Shown: in pieces, positions 1 to 12,639 of the stretch
Layout of the letters: each line of letters starts with the position of its first letter
Position numbering within the stretch: position 1 is the first letter of the stretch
NCBI RefSeq assembly: GCF_018691265.1
Contig: NW_024881313.1
Location: 38,867,518 to 38,931,517, forward strand
DNA: 64,000 bases
Source of the DNA: Tyto alba
Lineage: Eukaryota > Chordata > Aves > Strigiformes > Tytonidae
Direction of reading: 5' to 3'
Notes under the pieces: model-generated
The model's input: only the letters and a program-made list of their open reading frames with translations
The model's database searches: none
Told to the model about the DNA's origin: nothing
Translations under genes and position numbers: made by a program

Positions 1-2187
1 CTCTGAGGTGGGAGACGGCCTTATGCAACTTACTTGATAATCTGCTTTTTCAGACTGATCAGCAAATTTCCGGGTACATGAACAGACTAGTGCCAGCCCG
101 AGTCCAAAAGATTTGCCATGAATCAGCACCTTGGTGTTCACCAGGTGCTTTCCTGTGTTATTTACAGAGTATCACCGGCCACAAAGGAGGTTGTAATTAG
201 CAATCAGAGAGAACCGCAAAATGTTTGGTTCATATAATCATGCCGAACTTAATCAAAGCTTCTGGCATAGTGGTAGGGTTTGAGTTCATATGGGAACTAG
301 TATGAAACATTGCCCATGGCTTATCTTTATCTGGAAACACTTCAGTATGGAGGCCTGGAAGAGCTACCCCATGAGTGCTGGCATGGTGAGAATAGGAACC
401 ACTAGTACTTTATAAAACAGGAGAATTTCAGACAACGGTGTGACATCTGCTCTCTAATCTTTGACATCTGCAAAACACCTGAAAATAACTCAGTGTCAAG
501 TAACAAGACTTACGGTAAAAAGACCTCTGCAGGCCTGTAATCAAAGGGATTTGTTTGTTCAAAGCTCACTTTTTCCAAGGAATCTCACTTTAAGGCAGAT
601 CACTCCTTTCCACTCTACCCACCTTCTCCACAGTCCTATTAGTATCATTATTTATCCCAGCAACTGCCACGAGCGATGCACGATACCTTAGGGTACCTGG
701 GATAATTTGGGCCAGTGATGGAGGAAGCCACATTATTGCTTGTAGCCATCTATATTGAAGACAATTTTTGTTCCTGGTGGTGTTTCATTTTGAAGGTGCG
801 TCCCCTATTTCAGACCAGCTCTCCTGTGGTATGAGGTGGGATAACTCCACTGGGGAGTGATGGTGTCCACGGGAGGAGTTGACACCAAAGTCCTAGCCTA
901 CCTGAGGACAGTTGTTTCCTAGCACAGCACAACTGTGGTGTGCTATAGCTCACTGCACAGTCCTATGTCCTCCTAGACATGTGTAAGGCCTTCTGATGAG
1001 GGAACAAGACCATATTAACCTCTTCTGATTACAGTGGGGTATCTTTATTCCACTGAGGGATAAGCTAGCTCGTTTACTACATGAGAAAAAAAGCAGTTAT
1101 CTCAGAGAAGCTGCAACATTAGCAAGAGCTTTGTGGTTCTGTTTCTCAGATTATTTTCCATAGATTACATTCTTCTGGTGTTTATAGGCTATTCTTGAGA
1201 TGAAAAGGAGAATGTCATCTTCATAAGATTGTTCTACCTTGCAGAAAAGAGCTACTGTGTACGAGGCAGTCACTGTGATGAGGGCAAGATTCTGTGCTTT
1301 CTGTTCCCTTATACATTTTGCTCCATGGCTGTTTGAAGTGAAAACACATTAGCTGGCTCTGAGGCATGGTCCAAGTTTAATCAGGAGCCACATTCCCTCT
1401 TATTTTCTTTAAATATTCCTTGGGAAATAGAACAGTGTTGAGAAGAGGGGTGGTGGGAAATGCTCTCCTGTCCTTCCTCATCCTCAAGCCTACAGAGCAG
1501 AGTGATGATCTCAGAGGAATGGACCGTTGCACTCAAACTAGGACTCAGTTGCCTAAATACATGTGTCTAATGCCATTTGTGAACTCAAAGGGTGTCTAAG
1601 GCATCAGTCCCAAGGATGGCAGAGGACCTGCAGGAGACACACAGTCTTTCCCAGTAGCAGCCCAAGGACAGGCTGGCTACATCAGAATATTTCAGTTTAT
1701 ACTAAAATGCATTTTCTTAAGCAGCTGAATCCCACCCCCACAAACCATGGTCCATCTCTCTTAACTTCAAATGTCTACAGTACAGACATCTCTGGCTGTA
1801 CATCTCACCTTTCTACAGTCAATGGAGGAGAACAGGCACAGTCAGGGCATCATTAACTGAGCTATTTCAAACGTCTCCTTCAAGCTGGGATGAAATCCCA
1901 TCCCAGAACTCTCTGCTCGACCCATTCTCTATAAAAGGTGTCTGGACAACTGACTCCAAGATGGACATTTACATCTGGGTGGGTGAATTTACTTACAGCT
2001 ATCATAGATCAGGTACATTGATCACCTCCCTGACAAGAACTATCACAGGGCAGGTATCATTGTTTTATCATGTAAAACTGCCCAGATTTATGTTTGGTTA
2101 TTCCCCTCAGTTCCTTCCCACTGTTCATTATGGAAGGTAAGAAAAGATTAAAGGGAGACTGAGACAGGTGAAACTAAATGTCCTTAC
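1..2187 (-). other. WNT3A: WNT3A intron 3, 5' portion
   Basis: This is non-coding sequence downstream (minus sense) of exon 3, starting with the GTAAGG donor at 2187. No reading frame here resembles the cysteine-rich C-terminal Wnt exon, so that exon must lie outside the window. Apart from a short hairpin near 1885-1906, I see no repeat or recognisable element. Confidence 0.8.
1885..1906. repeat. Short inverted repeat (8-bp arms)
   Basis: CTGGGATG and CATCCCAG flank a 6-nt spacer (AAATCC). The perfect arms are short and may be chance. The GATGAAATCC core resembles termini of old palindromic amniote elements, but this is weak. Confidence 0.4.
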
Positions 2188-2453
2188 GGTCCTTCCAGCT
2201 TCGTTGTTGTGCCTGTTCATGGCTGACCGAGCGTCTGGTCTGTTCTCTCGGGCATCCGCAAACTCCCGAGACACCATGCTCCCAAACTCCACATCCTCGC
2301 TGCAGCCCCCCCATTTCCAGCCTTCCCCAGGAGAGCCTTTGTGGCGGGTGTCACAGCCGCAGATGGTGGCCGAGCCCTCGGCGCAGGATCTGGTCACCGC
2401 AAAAGCCACTCCAGCAGAGGCAATGGCATGGACAAAGGCTGATTCTCTGGTAG
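2188..2453 (-). CDS. WNT3A: WNT3A exon 3 (internal coding exon)
   Basis: WNT3A is a secreted, lipid-modified ligand that binds Frizzled and LRP5/6 and activates beta-catenin signalling. This exon encodes residues corresponding to about 105-193. Visible Wnt hallmarks, in order, are ATRESAFVHAIASAGVAFAV, TRSCAEG, CGCD, the signature GWKWGGCSED, SREFADARE and MNRHNNEAGRT. On the minus strand the acceptor is ctctctttcacag before CTACCAGAG, and the donor is ACC|GTAAGG. The length of 266 bp is 2 + 88 codons. The first two bases complete the Ala codon begun by the final G of exon 2; the exon ends in phase 0. EFGSM and MNRHNNE fit WNT3A better than WNT3, whose mammalian form I recall as having different residues here. 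There is no stop or frameshift. The next exon, with the palmitoleoylated Ser, is not in the window. The call as a Wnt exon is near certain; the paralogue call is strong but from memory of the family. Confidence 0.95.
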
Positions 2454-2455
2454 CT

Positions 2456-5400
2456 GTGAAAGAGAGAAATCAATGAATAGTGGCCAGTGAAGGGACCACA
2501 CATGGATTTGATCAGCCTTGTGAACACCTTCTCTCAAGGGCATGGCAGAAGGCCAGGAAACTCTCCTCTTTCCTGTGGTCCAGCTTGGACCTACTCCAAA
2601 GACATTTTCTTATACTATGAAATAAGCTCGCGTGTAGACAGGACCAGGCTTGATTCAAAGCCACTGAGGTCATCCAAGAAGTTTTGACTAAGGTCATCCT
2701 AAGGTCTTAGGACAGGATCATGGCAAAGCAAAAAGCAGTGCAAACCTGAGTTTCAGGGGACATATAGAATATACTGTATGGTACTTTTCAGGCAATGCAC
2801 CACATAGCCATACCCCGAGCTGCAGTCTTGGCTTCAGATGCACAGAATTTGGGCTATGCTCCCATAATAGGGAAAATGCAGGTCTACATTTAATGACAAC
2901 CTCTACCCTTAGTGGTGGGACTAGCACCAGGTAAAGCACCTCCCTGATGGCCGGAAGGTAGGAAAATGCCAGGATGGCCAGATACTCCCCAGTCCTCACT
3001 ATGTAAACTAAACATTGTCCCCACCCTCCACCCTGAGGCCACCTTTTTCCTAGGCTGTCTAGCTCACTTAGAGACAGTGTTCAATATAATATGGCATCTT
3101 GCATCTATTAAAAGTTTTGCTCACTTTCCTAACTAAAGCCCCTGCCAAGGGGACTGGAAATGAGCTTTCTTTTTCTGCCCATTGTCTTAAGATGGTGGGT
3201 GGGGTGAGCCAAAAGATGTCATGGTTGGGAACTGAGGAGCCTTAGTCTCTGTGGAGACCTTCCTTCACAGCCTTTCATCCCAGCTGGAGCTCGGTGGGGA
3301 AGGGCAGCTCAGCATTATCCTGGCTTTCCAGGATATCAGTGCTTTTTCTACAGTGTGCCAAAATGAAAAACAAACATTTCAAACTGCTTTGCAAATTGAG
3401 AATATACCAAATTATCAGTTTTTATTCCTCCCTCCTGGTTTCGGTCTCATTATGTTTCTTCACTCACTAGAAATGACCCTGGAGTTCTACACCACACCTC
3501 AGAAAACATCACTGCAATGCTTTTTGGCTTCAGAAAAATTGTATTTTTATAATGAACAGGGCTATTCTCAAACCCCTGAGGCAATTCTAAGACGACCCAG
3601 TGATTCTGATAACTGGCCTGCCCTAATCTCCTATACCACTCCCCACATGAGCTCACCTTATGCCTATAGACCAGTTAGCCAAGAAAGCATGTTGTCTCTG
3701 ACATCTTTCAAATGATTAGGCTAGGACTGTGTTGAAATATGAGTGGACCCATAAAGGTGGAAGGCCAGGTTTTCAGTTGATGCAGCTTCACCAGCTTCTC
3801 CTGAGCTTTGCATCAGCTGACAAGTTGCCTACTCAAAACCACTCAAACATTTTCTGCACCATATTTTGCTGATCTGAGCTTTCCCTGGGCATTTTGGCTT
3901 AATCCTTACCTTCTAGATGCTTCCAGGCTTTACTAATGTGAAGAGAGTTTAATATGCCAAGCGAAAAAGCCAACATGTTCTTGGGGAGAAATCAAAGCTG
4001 CATGCTTGCAGAGCAGTCCCAGCTGGATTGAAGGCTTAAGCAAGAACTTGTGCAGCACCACTTCACTTTGGGAAGACAACCAAATACAACAATATGCAAA
4101 TCAAATAATGTGCATGAACTTACAAGCCAAAGTTATGAGCAATGGCCTGGAACATGTTGTCAATGCGCATCGTGAGGTTAGTAAGTCACTGGGGGCTAGA
4201 ACCAAAAAGGAAAATGCAGGAACCCTCAGTTCCACAATGTGATTTTGAAAAACCCTTGTTCAGCATCAGCCCAGCCTGGAGGATCCCAACTTCCTGAAAA
4301 TGGTGACCATGTAGTTTCTGAGCTGTGTGAAAGCTCATCTTCTGAGCCTAAACAGATGAGTTCAGTTCTAACAGGACTGGGAACTTGGCATCTTACACTT
4401 GCCTAATCCCAGGTGCGATCCAGAAACCAAACCTAGTTGAGAAGTTTTGTGTGATGTCTCCAAGGACACAGATGACAGGACCTCACAGAAGCAAGTCAGA
4501 TAAGCTGGTGCATGAATGCCATTACCCTCTGGAAGGGAGGTAGAAATTATAGTGCCTGACTAGAGAATAGCTGAGACATCTTCCACTTGCCCCCATTGTA
4601 GCCTAATTTGATACACTGCTATGCCATGGACAGGAGAGGAAGATGATAATTCTTCTTCTTCTTCTTTTCTTCTTCTTCCCCGTTCTGTCTGACAGCTGTA
4701 ATGGGCACATTGCTTGGGTATGTTAGCTCTCATCTCTTGGGAACCACCCCTTCCTCCGCTCAGGAGGAGAGACCTGATCCAGGCCTTTGGCTATTGAGGC
4801 AGGTGTTGTAGGTGCTGAATTTATGTTTGCAAATGCCATAGAGAGCCCCTGTGCCTTGTTGTGCTGGGGCTGAAAAGAAAACATCTACAGCCATGGTGTT
4901 TGTGCAGAAAACCTCTCGCACGGGTATGAGAGGACTGACCTTGGCTTAGAAGATCACAGGTCATGAATCCCATCTGGGCTTCAGAAGGAGTCCTTAGCTC
5001 AGAACAGAGGTGTTTCTCTGTGCGTACAGGTGCAGAGCTCACCAAACCCCAGGGAGCTTCAGGCAACGCAGCCAGAGGGTCTGCAGAATTTTTTGCATTT
5101 GTCAGGACCTGGTCGCAGCTGAACAAGGAGTTACAGTAGCTCTGGTTGTAGATCCCCAATCCTAAATCCCAGGTCCGTTACCTAAACTCTCCACTGTTGC
5201 TAGCCCTTACTGAAAGCCTACAGCTCCAGGAGGGTATTGATAGGATTTGCCTTAAGAAGCACTGATTATACCCAGCTCTCCTCTTTCCAGAAAGAGCCCA
5301 ATGCCTTTTACAGCCTGTATACGCTGTAATCACTCCCCTGCTTTTGAAATGCAGCCACCCCTGGGGTGGAGTGCAGCCACCACTTAACAGCACACAACAG

Positions 5401-7146
5401 GAAGCAAATAGCATTGTATCTGATCATAACTACCTGGGGAATGTAGGCAGTCAGAGCAAAGAACCTGAGATCTGGCCCCAGGGCACTGAGGTTAGGAGTT
5501 TGTCTCTTGAGAAAGTTGCAGCCGATCTCTTAATGACTCCACGAAATTAGGGCACTGGGTTTACATCTCCTACCCCTAACTTAAGGCACCGAGTTCAATA
5601 TTGACGCAGATGGAAGAGCGCCATCGCGTGAATCACGTCCTGCCACCTCCTAAGTTATAGGACTGTCCTCCAATTACTAAGCAGACCTGACCCTGCTGAG
5701 CTCTGAAGAGCTCCCCAAGTTGTAGCCGAAGGCGGTGTGGCTGCAGGAATGGAGAAGGAGTGTATAGAGATACAGATAAGCAGAAGGAAAGCATGCACTT
5801 GTAATGGAAATGAGGGGTTATTAAGGTGCCATATAAAAATGCAAGAGACTTAGCAAAGATAACAGGAAAGTGCAGTATATTTGTCAGGTCGCCTCATTCC
5901 TCTCTGGGTGGTTCTGGTAGCAAGGAGACAAGCAGCTCGTTGTGACTTGAAGAGAGCTTTTGGAAAGTCATCTGGTAAGAGAAGGTTAATAGGGACTAAT
6001 ACCTCATGGGGATGTTGACTTAAGAGCATTTTAACCACTTTGTTTTCAGTGCAGCACAAGGTCACCAAAGCTCTGGCTTCAGCTTGTTTAATTCCTGCCT
6101 GCTCCCAAGTTTCCCTGCAGGGCTTAGAGATTTGGATGGCTGGTGCTTCAAGGTACCCTGTTCTGGACCCTTTTGGGGGGGGCTGGCCATCAGTGGAAAA
6201 GGTGCTGAGACTTACAGAGGGCCTTTAGGGATGCTTTGTATCTTCCCCCTAATGCAGAGGTCCCCAAGTCATTGGTCACTTCTGGAAATTGTTTCCTAAG
6301 GAGACTGTTCCATGAAGCTGAGAGCCTGAATGTCCTGTGCAGAACACCTCTGACCACCCTGTCCCAGCAGCAGAAACATCTTGGGATGCAAAAACACATG
6401 GCTGAGCCATAACAGTATGAAAATTCACAGGCCTGATCACGAGGTGATGCACGATTTGATTTCCTGCTTTCACAGGGCTTTTTCATGCGACTTTGGGCAA
6501 ATCTGTTAGTCAGTCTGTGCTTCCTCTTCCTTATGCATACAACTGAAGACAATCCTGCTTATCTCCTCAGGAACCTGTGGTGGTAAATTCAGTGATATCT
6601 TCAGAATTGTGGGCAGTAGGTGTTGGAACTGAACAGAGGGTCGTCACGTTGTGGGATGAGGAAGGCAAATGAATAACTGCATAAATATATGAAATCTCTC
6701 GTGTTCTTCTGTCCAGACAGTGACTTATTTTCCCTGAATCTTTTTCTGGATGACTAAATTATTAACTCCAGGTCAGGTAGATATCCCTGATAGATATGTG
6801 GGAGGAAGGACTACAGTGATGTAGAAGGATGAACATAATGGTTTATTTTGGTCTGAAAAAGCTACAGTCCCCTTTTACCACCTTTGTACCATAGTACCGA
6901 GCCCTGTTGTCCCCACTCTTGACAGCCTAAATTTTTCCTCCCTCCCTGCACAGTGGCCTGGTGAACAGCAGGTTCCTGGGACAGGGAAATGCAGCTGACC
7001 TTCAGATGTGTTGAGAGATGAAGTTGCAAGTCCTGTGTCCTGGACCACAGCTTGAAGAACTAGGGGGTATTTTAGAAAGTGGTCACTGCTGTTTCCACTG
7101 ACTGTTAATGTTCTTTAAAAGAAAGCAGTGAGATTTGTGCAGCCTG
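2456..7146. other. Intronic stretch with little recognisable content
   Basis: Single-copy-looking intron. The only simple repeat I note is a TCT-rich tract at 4651-4678. Several open frames of 60-154 codons occur on both strands, the longest at 3251-3715 (+). None shows a family motif, a signal peptide or membrane pattern I would trust, or flanking splice logic. Confidence 0.6.
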
Positions 7147-7226
7147 AGGGAGGGAGGAAGGAAGGGAAGAAGGGAGGAAGGAAGGCAGAAAGGAAGGCAG
7201 GAAGGAAGGCAGGAGGGGAGGCAGGA

Positions 7227-7286
<60 letters not shown>

Positions 7287-7409
7287 AGGCAGGCAGGAAG
7301 GCAGGAAGGCAGAAAGGCAGGAAGGCAGGAAGGAAGGCAGGAAGGAAGGCAGGAAGGCAGGAAGGCAGGAAGGCAGGAAGGAAGGCAGGAAGGCAGGAAG
7401 GCAGGAAGG

Positions 7410-7441
<32 letters not shown>

Positions 7442-7848
7442 CAGGAAGGAAGGAAGGCAGGAAGGAAGGCAGGAAGGCAGGAAGGCAGGAAGGCAGGAAG
7501 GAAGGAAGGAAGGAAGGAAGGAAGGAAGGAAGGAAGGAAGGAAGGAAGGAAGGAAGGAAGGAAGGAAGGAAGGAAGGAAGGAAGGAAGGAAGGAAGGAAG
7601 GAAGGAAGGAAGGAAGGAAGGAAGGAAGGAAGGAAGGAAGGAAGGAAGGAAGGAAGGAAGGAAGGAAGGAAGGAAGGAAGGAAGGAAGGAAGGAAGGAAG
7701 GAAGGAAGGAAGGAAGGAAGGAAGGAAGGAAGGAAGGAAGGAAGGAAGGAAGGAAGGAAGGAAGGAAGGAAGGAAGGAAGGAAGGAAGGAAGGAAGGAAG
7801 GAAGGAAGGAAGGAAGGAAGGAAGGAAGGAAGGAAGGAAGGAAGGAAA
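7147..7848 (+). repeat. GGCA/GGAA tetranucleotide microsatellite, 0.7 kb
   Basis: A graded array. The first part (7147-7495) mixes GGAA with GGCA and includes about 14 consecutive GGCA units at 7228-7283. The last 352 bp (7496-7847) are pure GGAA, about 88 copies. The opposite strand reads TTCC. Because the unit is four bases and contains no stop in several frames, it gives long meaningless open frames (Lys-Glu-Gly-Arg or Leu-Pro-Ser-Phe repeats) on both strands. These are not genes. GGAA is the ETS-family core. Confidence 0.98.
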
Positions 7849-8713
7849 ACATCTTTCTTGAGGTCATTCTGGGCTGTACATCTTGCAAGGAAGGAAGCAG
7901 ACCTCAGCAGCTGGACAACAGATAAGCAGCAGAGATGGACCCTGCTCTAAGGGTTTTCCATTTAGTTTGCCACTTTTCTAGATTGTCCTCCTGAAGGTGT
8001 GGAACCTCCTTTGCAAAGAAGACCTTGATGTCTCCAGGACAGCTACTAACTCTGCTCTGTGCAAACAAACCTTGTTTGCCAACAGCCCTTTACTGCCCAG
8101 GACCTTGTCACTATCCTCTTTGAAACACATCCCTTGGAGTGAAACACTGACTTAATGTCTTTTTGGTCTGGATACTATATAAAAAACATGGAAAAGAATA
8201 GAAGTGTCCCAGATTTCTCCTGGAGATGTATGACAGTGAATGAAAATGTTCCCGTATCTCAGTCACTCTTCTCAGACATCATTAACATGTTTACCCTTGA
8301 ATAGAGGATCCTACTCCCCATTCCACACTAGGAAAGACACTGAAATGATGCAGTTGCAAGGCTTGAATTTCTGACACTGCGAACTTCTTGAGTGCTCTTG
8401 GGAGACAGAGCAGGGTGAAATGGAGAAAATATAATAGCAGGGCTGCAAGGAGGAGGCATGCTGTTTTCTCTGAGCTTTGTTTTTCAAAGCTAAAAGACAA
8501 GAAAAATGTACTTGTTGTGTCAGCTATTTCAGACACCCAGACACCCATCTCTGAGGGGCAGAAGGTAAAGTCTTTCCAACATTTGTGTGGTAGGGCATGT
8601 ACCCAGGGAGTGTGAGAAAAGGTTTCAATTCACTCCTTGGCTTGAGGGGATACAAACCCACAGCTGTCATGTTAGGATTTGCACAACAGTTGACACTACA
8701 TTGACTCTGGATT

Positions 8714-8737
8714 AAAAAAAAAAAAAAAAAAAAAAAA
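8714..8737 (+). repeat. Poly(A) run, 24 bp
   Basis: Uninterrupted A-run. The sequence upstream does not resemble a processed transcript or a known SINE, so I cannot say whether it is a retroposon tail. Confidence 0.85.
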
Positions 8738-9792
8738 TCTAAATAAACCCCAAGAACCAAGCAACTGGAAATAAATCAGGGGGCAGACTAGTGATTCTGG
8801 TATTTGGAGACAGCATAGCTCTGCCTCTTACACTGAGGGCCTGTCCTAACAGCTCAGTTTCCCCTGATTACTGTGGTTGGGGTTCTTCTTGCAGGTTAGA
8901 CATCATGGATTACAGGGCAGGAAAGTGTAATCCAGTGGATGAAGATGGTGAGAAATTTGTGATGTGAGGAGCTTTGAGAGTTTTGGAACCTCAATCTTTG
9001 ACTCAGGTGAGGTAAATTTTGTTTTTGACTGTAGTGTAAAGAGGACTACCCAGCTGCTATCAGCACATTTGGTTTCCTCCTTGAATCCATCAAGAGAGCC
9101 ACCTTACTTAGATATGGGAGGAGACCTGTGCTGTTCCCTTGTGGGGCGGGTCACCCATAAACGCCTCCATGGTGGAAGCTAAACCAGAAGGGCTTGAATG
9201 AAAGCACATGTTGGACCACTTTGAATGAAAAAGAAGGATGCCAGAAAGATTAATACCAAATGCTCCTCACCATGGATGCAGAAGCTGAAGCACTGACGGT
9301 GTAAAAGTCAGTGTCTGCTCCTCATTTGCAACTACACTGAAGCCAAGGCTGGAGGAAAGCCTCAGCTCTGACAAGTACCTCTCAGAGACACTTTGACCCA
9401 AAGCCTCATCAGTTGTTAAGTGGATGGTGACCCCCGGAAGAAGTGAGTTTTGGGGTCACACTGACAGTCTCGCAGGCACAACTACTTTCTGAATAGAATA
9501 AGTGAAAACCAAGAGGACTTGTGAGTCAGAGCTCACAGGAGCTGCAAAAAATTATGCAGGCATCACTATTGGCTTATACCACCTTGAATGGCATTTCCTG
9601 CTGGCCCTGAAATCTGTGGGCAGGATAAGCAAGGACCACCTGCAGGAATGCAGCCTTGCTTGTCCCAGATACCAGCAGAAGATACTCCAGTCCCTCAGAC
9701 CATCTGACCTCTTCTAAACTTCCCAACCTATGGTTCAGGACAAGGGGGTGATGGCCCCCACCTTATGATGCTCTTTGTAGTAAAGGGAGCTA

Positions 9793-10111
9793 ATAAGAAA
9801 AATGGGGATAGAATTTTTAGCACGACCTGTTGCGCTAGAACAAGGGGTAATGGTTTCAAACTAAAAGATGTCAGATTCAGACCAGATGTAAGGAAGATGT
9901 TTTTTACAGGGAGAGTGGTGAAACACTGGAACAGGGTGCCCAGGGAGGTTGTAGATGCCCCATCCCTAGAAGCATTCAAGGCCAAGTTGGATGGGGCTGT
10001 GAGCAACCTGATCTAGTTGAAGATGTCCCTGTTCATTGCAGGGGGGTTGGACTAGATGACCTTTAAAGGGTCCTTTCCAACCCAAACAATCCTGTCATTT
10101 TATGGTTCTAA
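9793..10111 (+). mobile_element. CR1 LINE, 3' fragment
   Basis: 5'-truncated CR1, sense on the + strand. It keeps the end of the reverse-transcriptase ORF (VKHWNRVPREVVDAPSLEAF, then KLDGAVSNLI) and the avian 3' UTR (GGGGTTGGACTAGATGACC, TCCTTTCCAACCCAAAC), ending near the degenerate ATTTTATGGTTCT tail. CR1 is the dominant bird LINE; it retrotransposes by target-primed reverse transcription and usually leaves short 5'-truncated copies. The body here is immobile. Confidence 0.95.
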
Positions 10112-12415
10112 AGAATGGTCACATCTCAGAGCACAGGACATATTTCTCCTCAGGGAAAGGAGGAGGGAATGTGGGAAAAAAAAATGTTAGAAGGTCTTGT
10201 GTTTTTTTATATGATCACAAAGAAGCAAATTGTTTGCCAATCAGAACTATTAAATATTGGCACGGCACCAGGTGAAGACAGAGAACAGGGAACCCCTTGG
10301 CACACGCCAGCTGACAGATCCATCTGTGGTGCAGAGACAGTGCCCAAGCGCTGGAGGGGAAAAAGTGTTCCCATCATAGAGGAGGAGAAGGAGGAGGAGG
10401 ATCACAGAGGTGTCATGGCTGCTGTGAGCCTGACATTGCTCGTGGGGAAAATACTGGGAACGTTGGAAACAAAATATTGGCTCTCGCAGCCTTGGAGGCA
10501 GGTGAGCTTCAGTTTCACCACATTCCTCTTGATTGTAGCAATAGAGGATCCCATCTCAGATAAACCAACAGAAAGGGTTTTACATAAGCTCAACCTCCAA
10601 CTTCTTTCAGCTTGTCTCTGGAGAGCCCCCTGTTTCCAGTGTTCATATATCCCCTGACCCATCCTCACTAACCTCAACATGTTGGTCTCCTGCAACAGCA
10701 TATCCTGGCCTGTCAACGAAGGCTCCTCAATTACCTCCTTATCCCTTAAAAGAGGATCCATGTACCACACTTGTGGTTTGCTTTCAAAGATGCACCTTCT
10801 ACCCATTGGGAAAGGTAGAGAGGAGCAGTCTGTGGCCTTGGATGCACTCAATATGAGGATTATAAAAGGAGGGGACAAGTCAGGCTTCCTGGTGGGAGAG
10901 TGAATCATTCCACAGAGCACTCTCACAAATTCGACAGCATGTGCTGTATTTGTACTGGGTATATTGGAAAATACTTTCCGAAGTCGAAGCCTTAAGAAGA
11001 GATCCTGAGGTTATTTAAAGCTTTATTTTCTTTACTTGGTGACACTTCCAAGTCTAAACATCAAGAGACCAAGTGCCCTGACCCTCATTTTCTGCTCGGT
11101 CACAGATTCATCAGTCAGGAGGTCCTTGTTGTTACTCTAAGAAGACTCTGGAGGCTTTTGAAAGATCAGAGCCTGGTGACTGCGTTATATTAGAGGAGAG
11201 GGGCAAAAGGGAGGACTTTTCACCCAGTACTGCATGATGCCTTACTACCCTAGGAGTGATGCTTGGATCACACTTTTTCCATATGGCCTCCCATGAGAAC
11301 TTCAGTACCTTGAACTAACTCTGTATTGAGCTGTGTGGACATGGCTACTTTCTTATCAACACCTCATCTGGACTTATAGCTATTATAAGTCTTGGAAGTA
11401 GCCCCAGGACTTTCCAGAGCAGATCTCCATTGCACAGAGAAGACATGTCCAGAGCTATAAAATCTTGTCCAGAAGAGCTTGGGATCCTTTGGACAAGAGC
11501 GGAGCCTAAATGATTGCCTGGGATCCCTTGGATGAGGAAGAATCACTCAGTCCATTTCTCAAAGATCTGTTTCTAAGACTACAGCCTCAGTGTAGATTTA
11601 CAGACTGACCTGAATGGTTTGGAACCATACACTAGTGAAACCCAAATGCCTGGTGTGTTGGCTTGTCTCTGGTCCCTGAATCTTTAGCAGCATTTCCCAA
11701 GACGGTTAATCTCCAAGTCTGGGGAAGCCCTCTTTGCAGAAACAGCAGTCCTTGGGGGCTGCAGGTAATCAAGGCTTTCAGGTCTAACCGTGAAATGGGG
11801 TGGGAGTGGCTGCAAGAGCGGTGGGAGAAATGCAGCTTCGGACTACCCACATGCAGCAAGCGATGCCAGCCAGGAGCTGCCCCATGGATCCGTGCTGGGC
11901 TCTGCATGATGCCACAGCCTATGCCCTTCTTCACAGAGAGCCATGTCAACTCCATGCCCAGCTGATTCTTCACTGTTTCTCATCAAAATCCAGCTCCGGG
12001 GTTTGTTTGACTTTTTTATCCTTTTAAAAATCAGGCCCCTAAATGCAAAGACTTATGCAAATGCAAAGCATAATAACAAGAAGCTAACCACACTTTTGCA
12101 TATCTTAAAGGAAAGGTTAGGTTTGGGTCCCATCTGTGTTTTGAACGAAGTTCTGATTGAGTTCTTGTTTCCTCTGAACCAGCATGCTAGTGTCAACACA
12201 TCCCTGGGAAGATGAAAGGGCCTAAAAAGACATTTGATCAGATTAGCTGTGATTCAGATCATTGGAGGGAAATTATTAAATGGGCAGTTCCTGCCAGGGA
12301 ACATGAAGGCGATACAGATAAGAGGGAAAGTTGGATTGAAGGAGGTTGGATTAACACAGTTTGTAAAATCCTGAAGGCCAAGTTCCCCTAAAACATCTGA
12401 ACGATGGGGTTTTTC
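10112..12415. other. Intronic stretch with little recognisable content
   Basis: No repeat or exon recognised. Open frames of 180 (+, 10115-10657) and 174 codons (-, 10402-10926) occur but overlap antisense and show no known domain. The sequence around 10380-10400 is a short GAGGAG purine run. Confidence 0.5.
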
Positions 12416-12531
12416 TTCTTCTTTTTTTTTTTTTTTTCTTCTTTTTTCTTTTTTCTTTTTTTTTTTTTTTGTTTGTTTGTTTGTTGCTTTTGTTTTGTTT
12501 TGTTTTGTTTTGTTTTGTTTTGTTTTGTTTT
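12416..12531 (+). repeat. T-rich tract plus (TTTTG)n
   Basis: About 70 bp of T with scattered C gives way to GTTTGTTTG and then about nine TTTTG units at 12488-12531. On the minus strand this reads as an A-rich tract with CAAAA units. Simple sequence, possibly grown from a retroposon tail. Confidence 0.9.
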
Positions 12532-12639
12532 CCTGTTAGTTGCTTATGGTTATCAGCGCACCCAGCACAACAGATCTGCAACCCCCAGCGTGGTGCTCGC
12601 CCTTCCAAGCCTTTCATGCTCTACCTGAAACAGGTAGAG

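Noticed and set aside
2168..2476. Plus-strand open frames of 91-102 codons opposite exon 3
   Set aside because: Antisense shadows of the WNT3A exon; the minus strand has the Wnt signature and proper splice sites.
3251..3715. 154-codon open frame on the plus strand
   Set aside because: No recognisable domain or splice context, and it lies in the middle of an intron of a gene on the other strand.
7115..7950. Open frames of 257-271 codons on both strands, Lys-Glu-Gly-Arg-rich or Leu-Pro-Ser-Phe-rich
   Set aside because: They are translations of the GGAA/GGCA microsatellite; a stop-free tetranucleotide gives such frames automatically.
10115..10926. Overlapping 180- and 174-codon open frames on opposite strands
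   Set aside because: Mutually antisense, no family motif, compositionally ordinary intron; the plus frame begins in sequence just past a CR1 tail.
12404..12628. Phe-rich open frame
   Set aside because: Translation of the T-run and TTTTG repeat.
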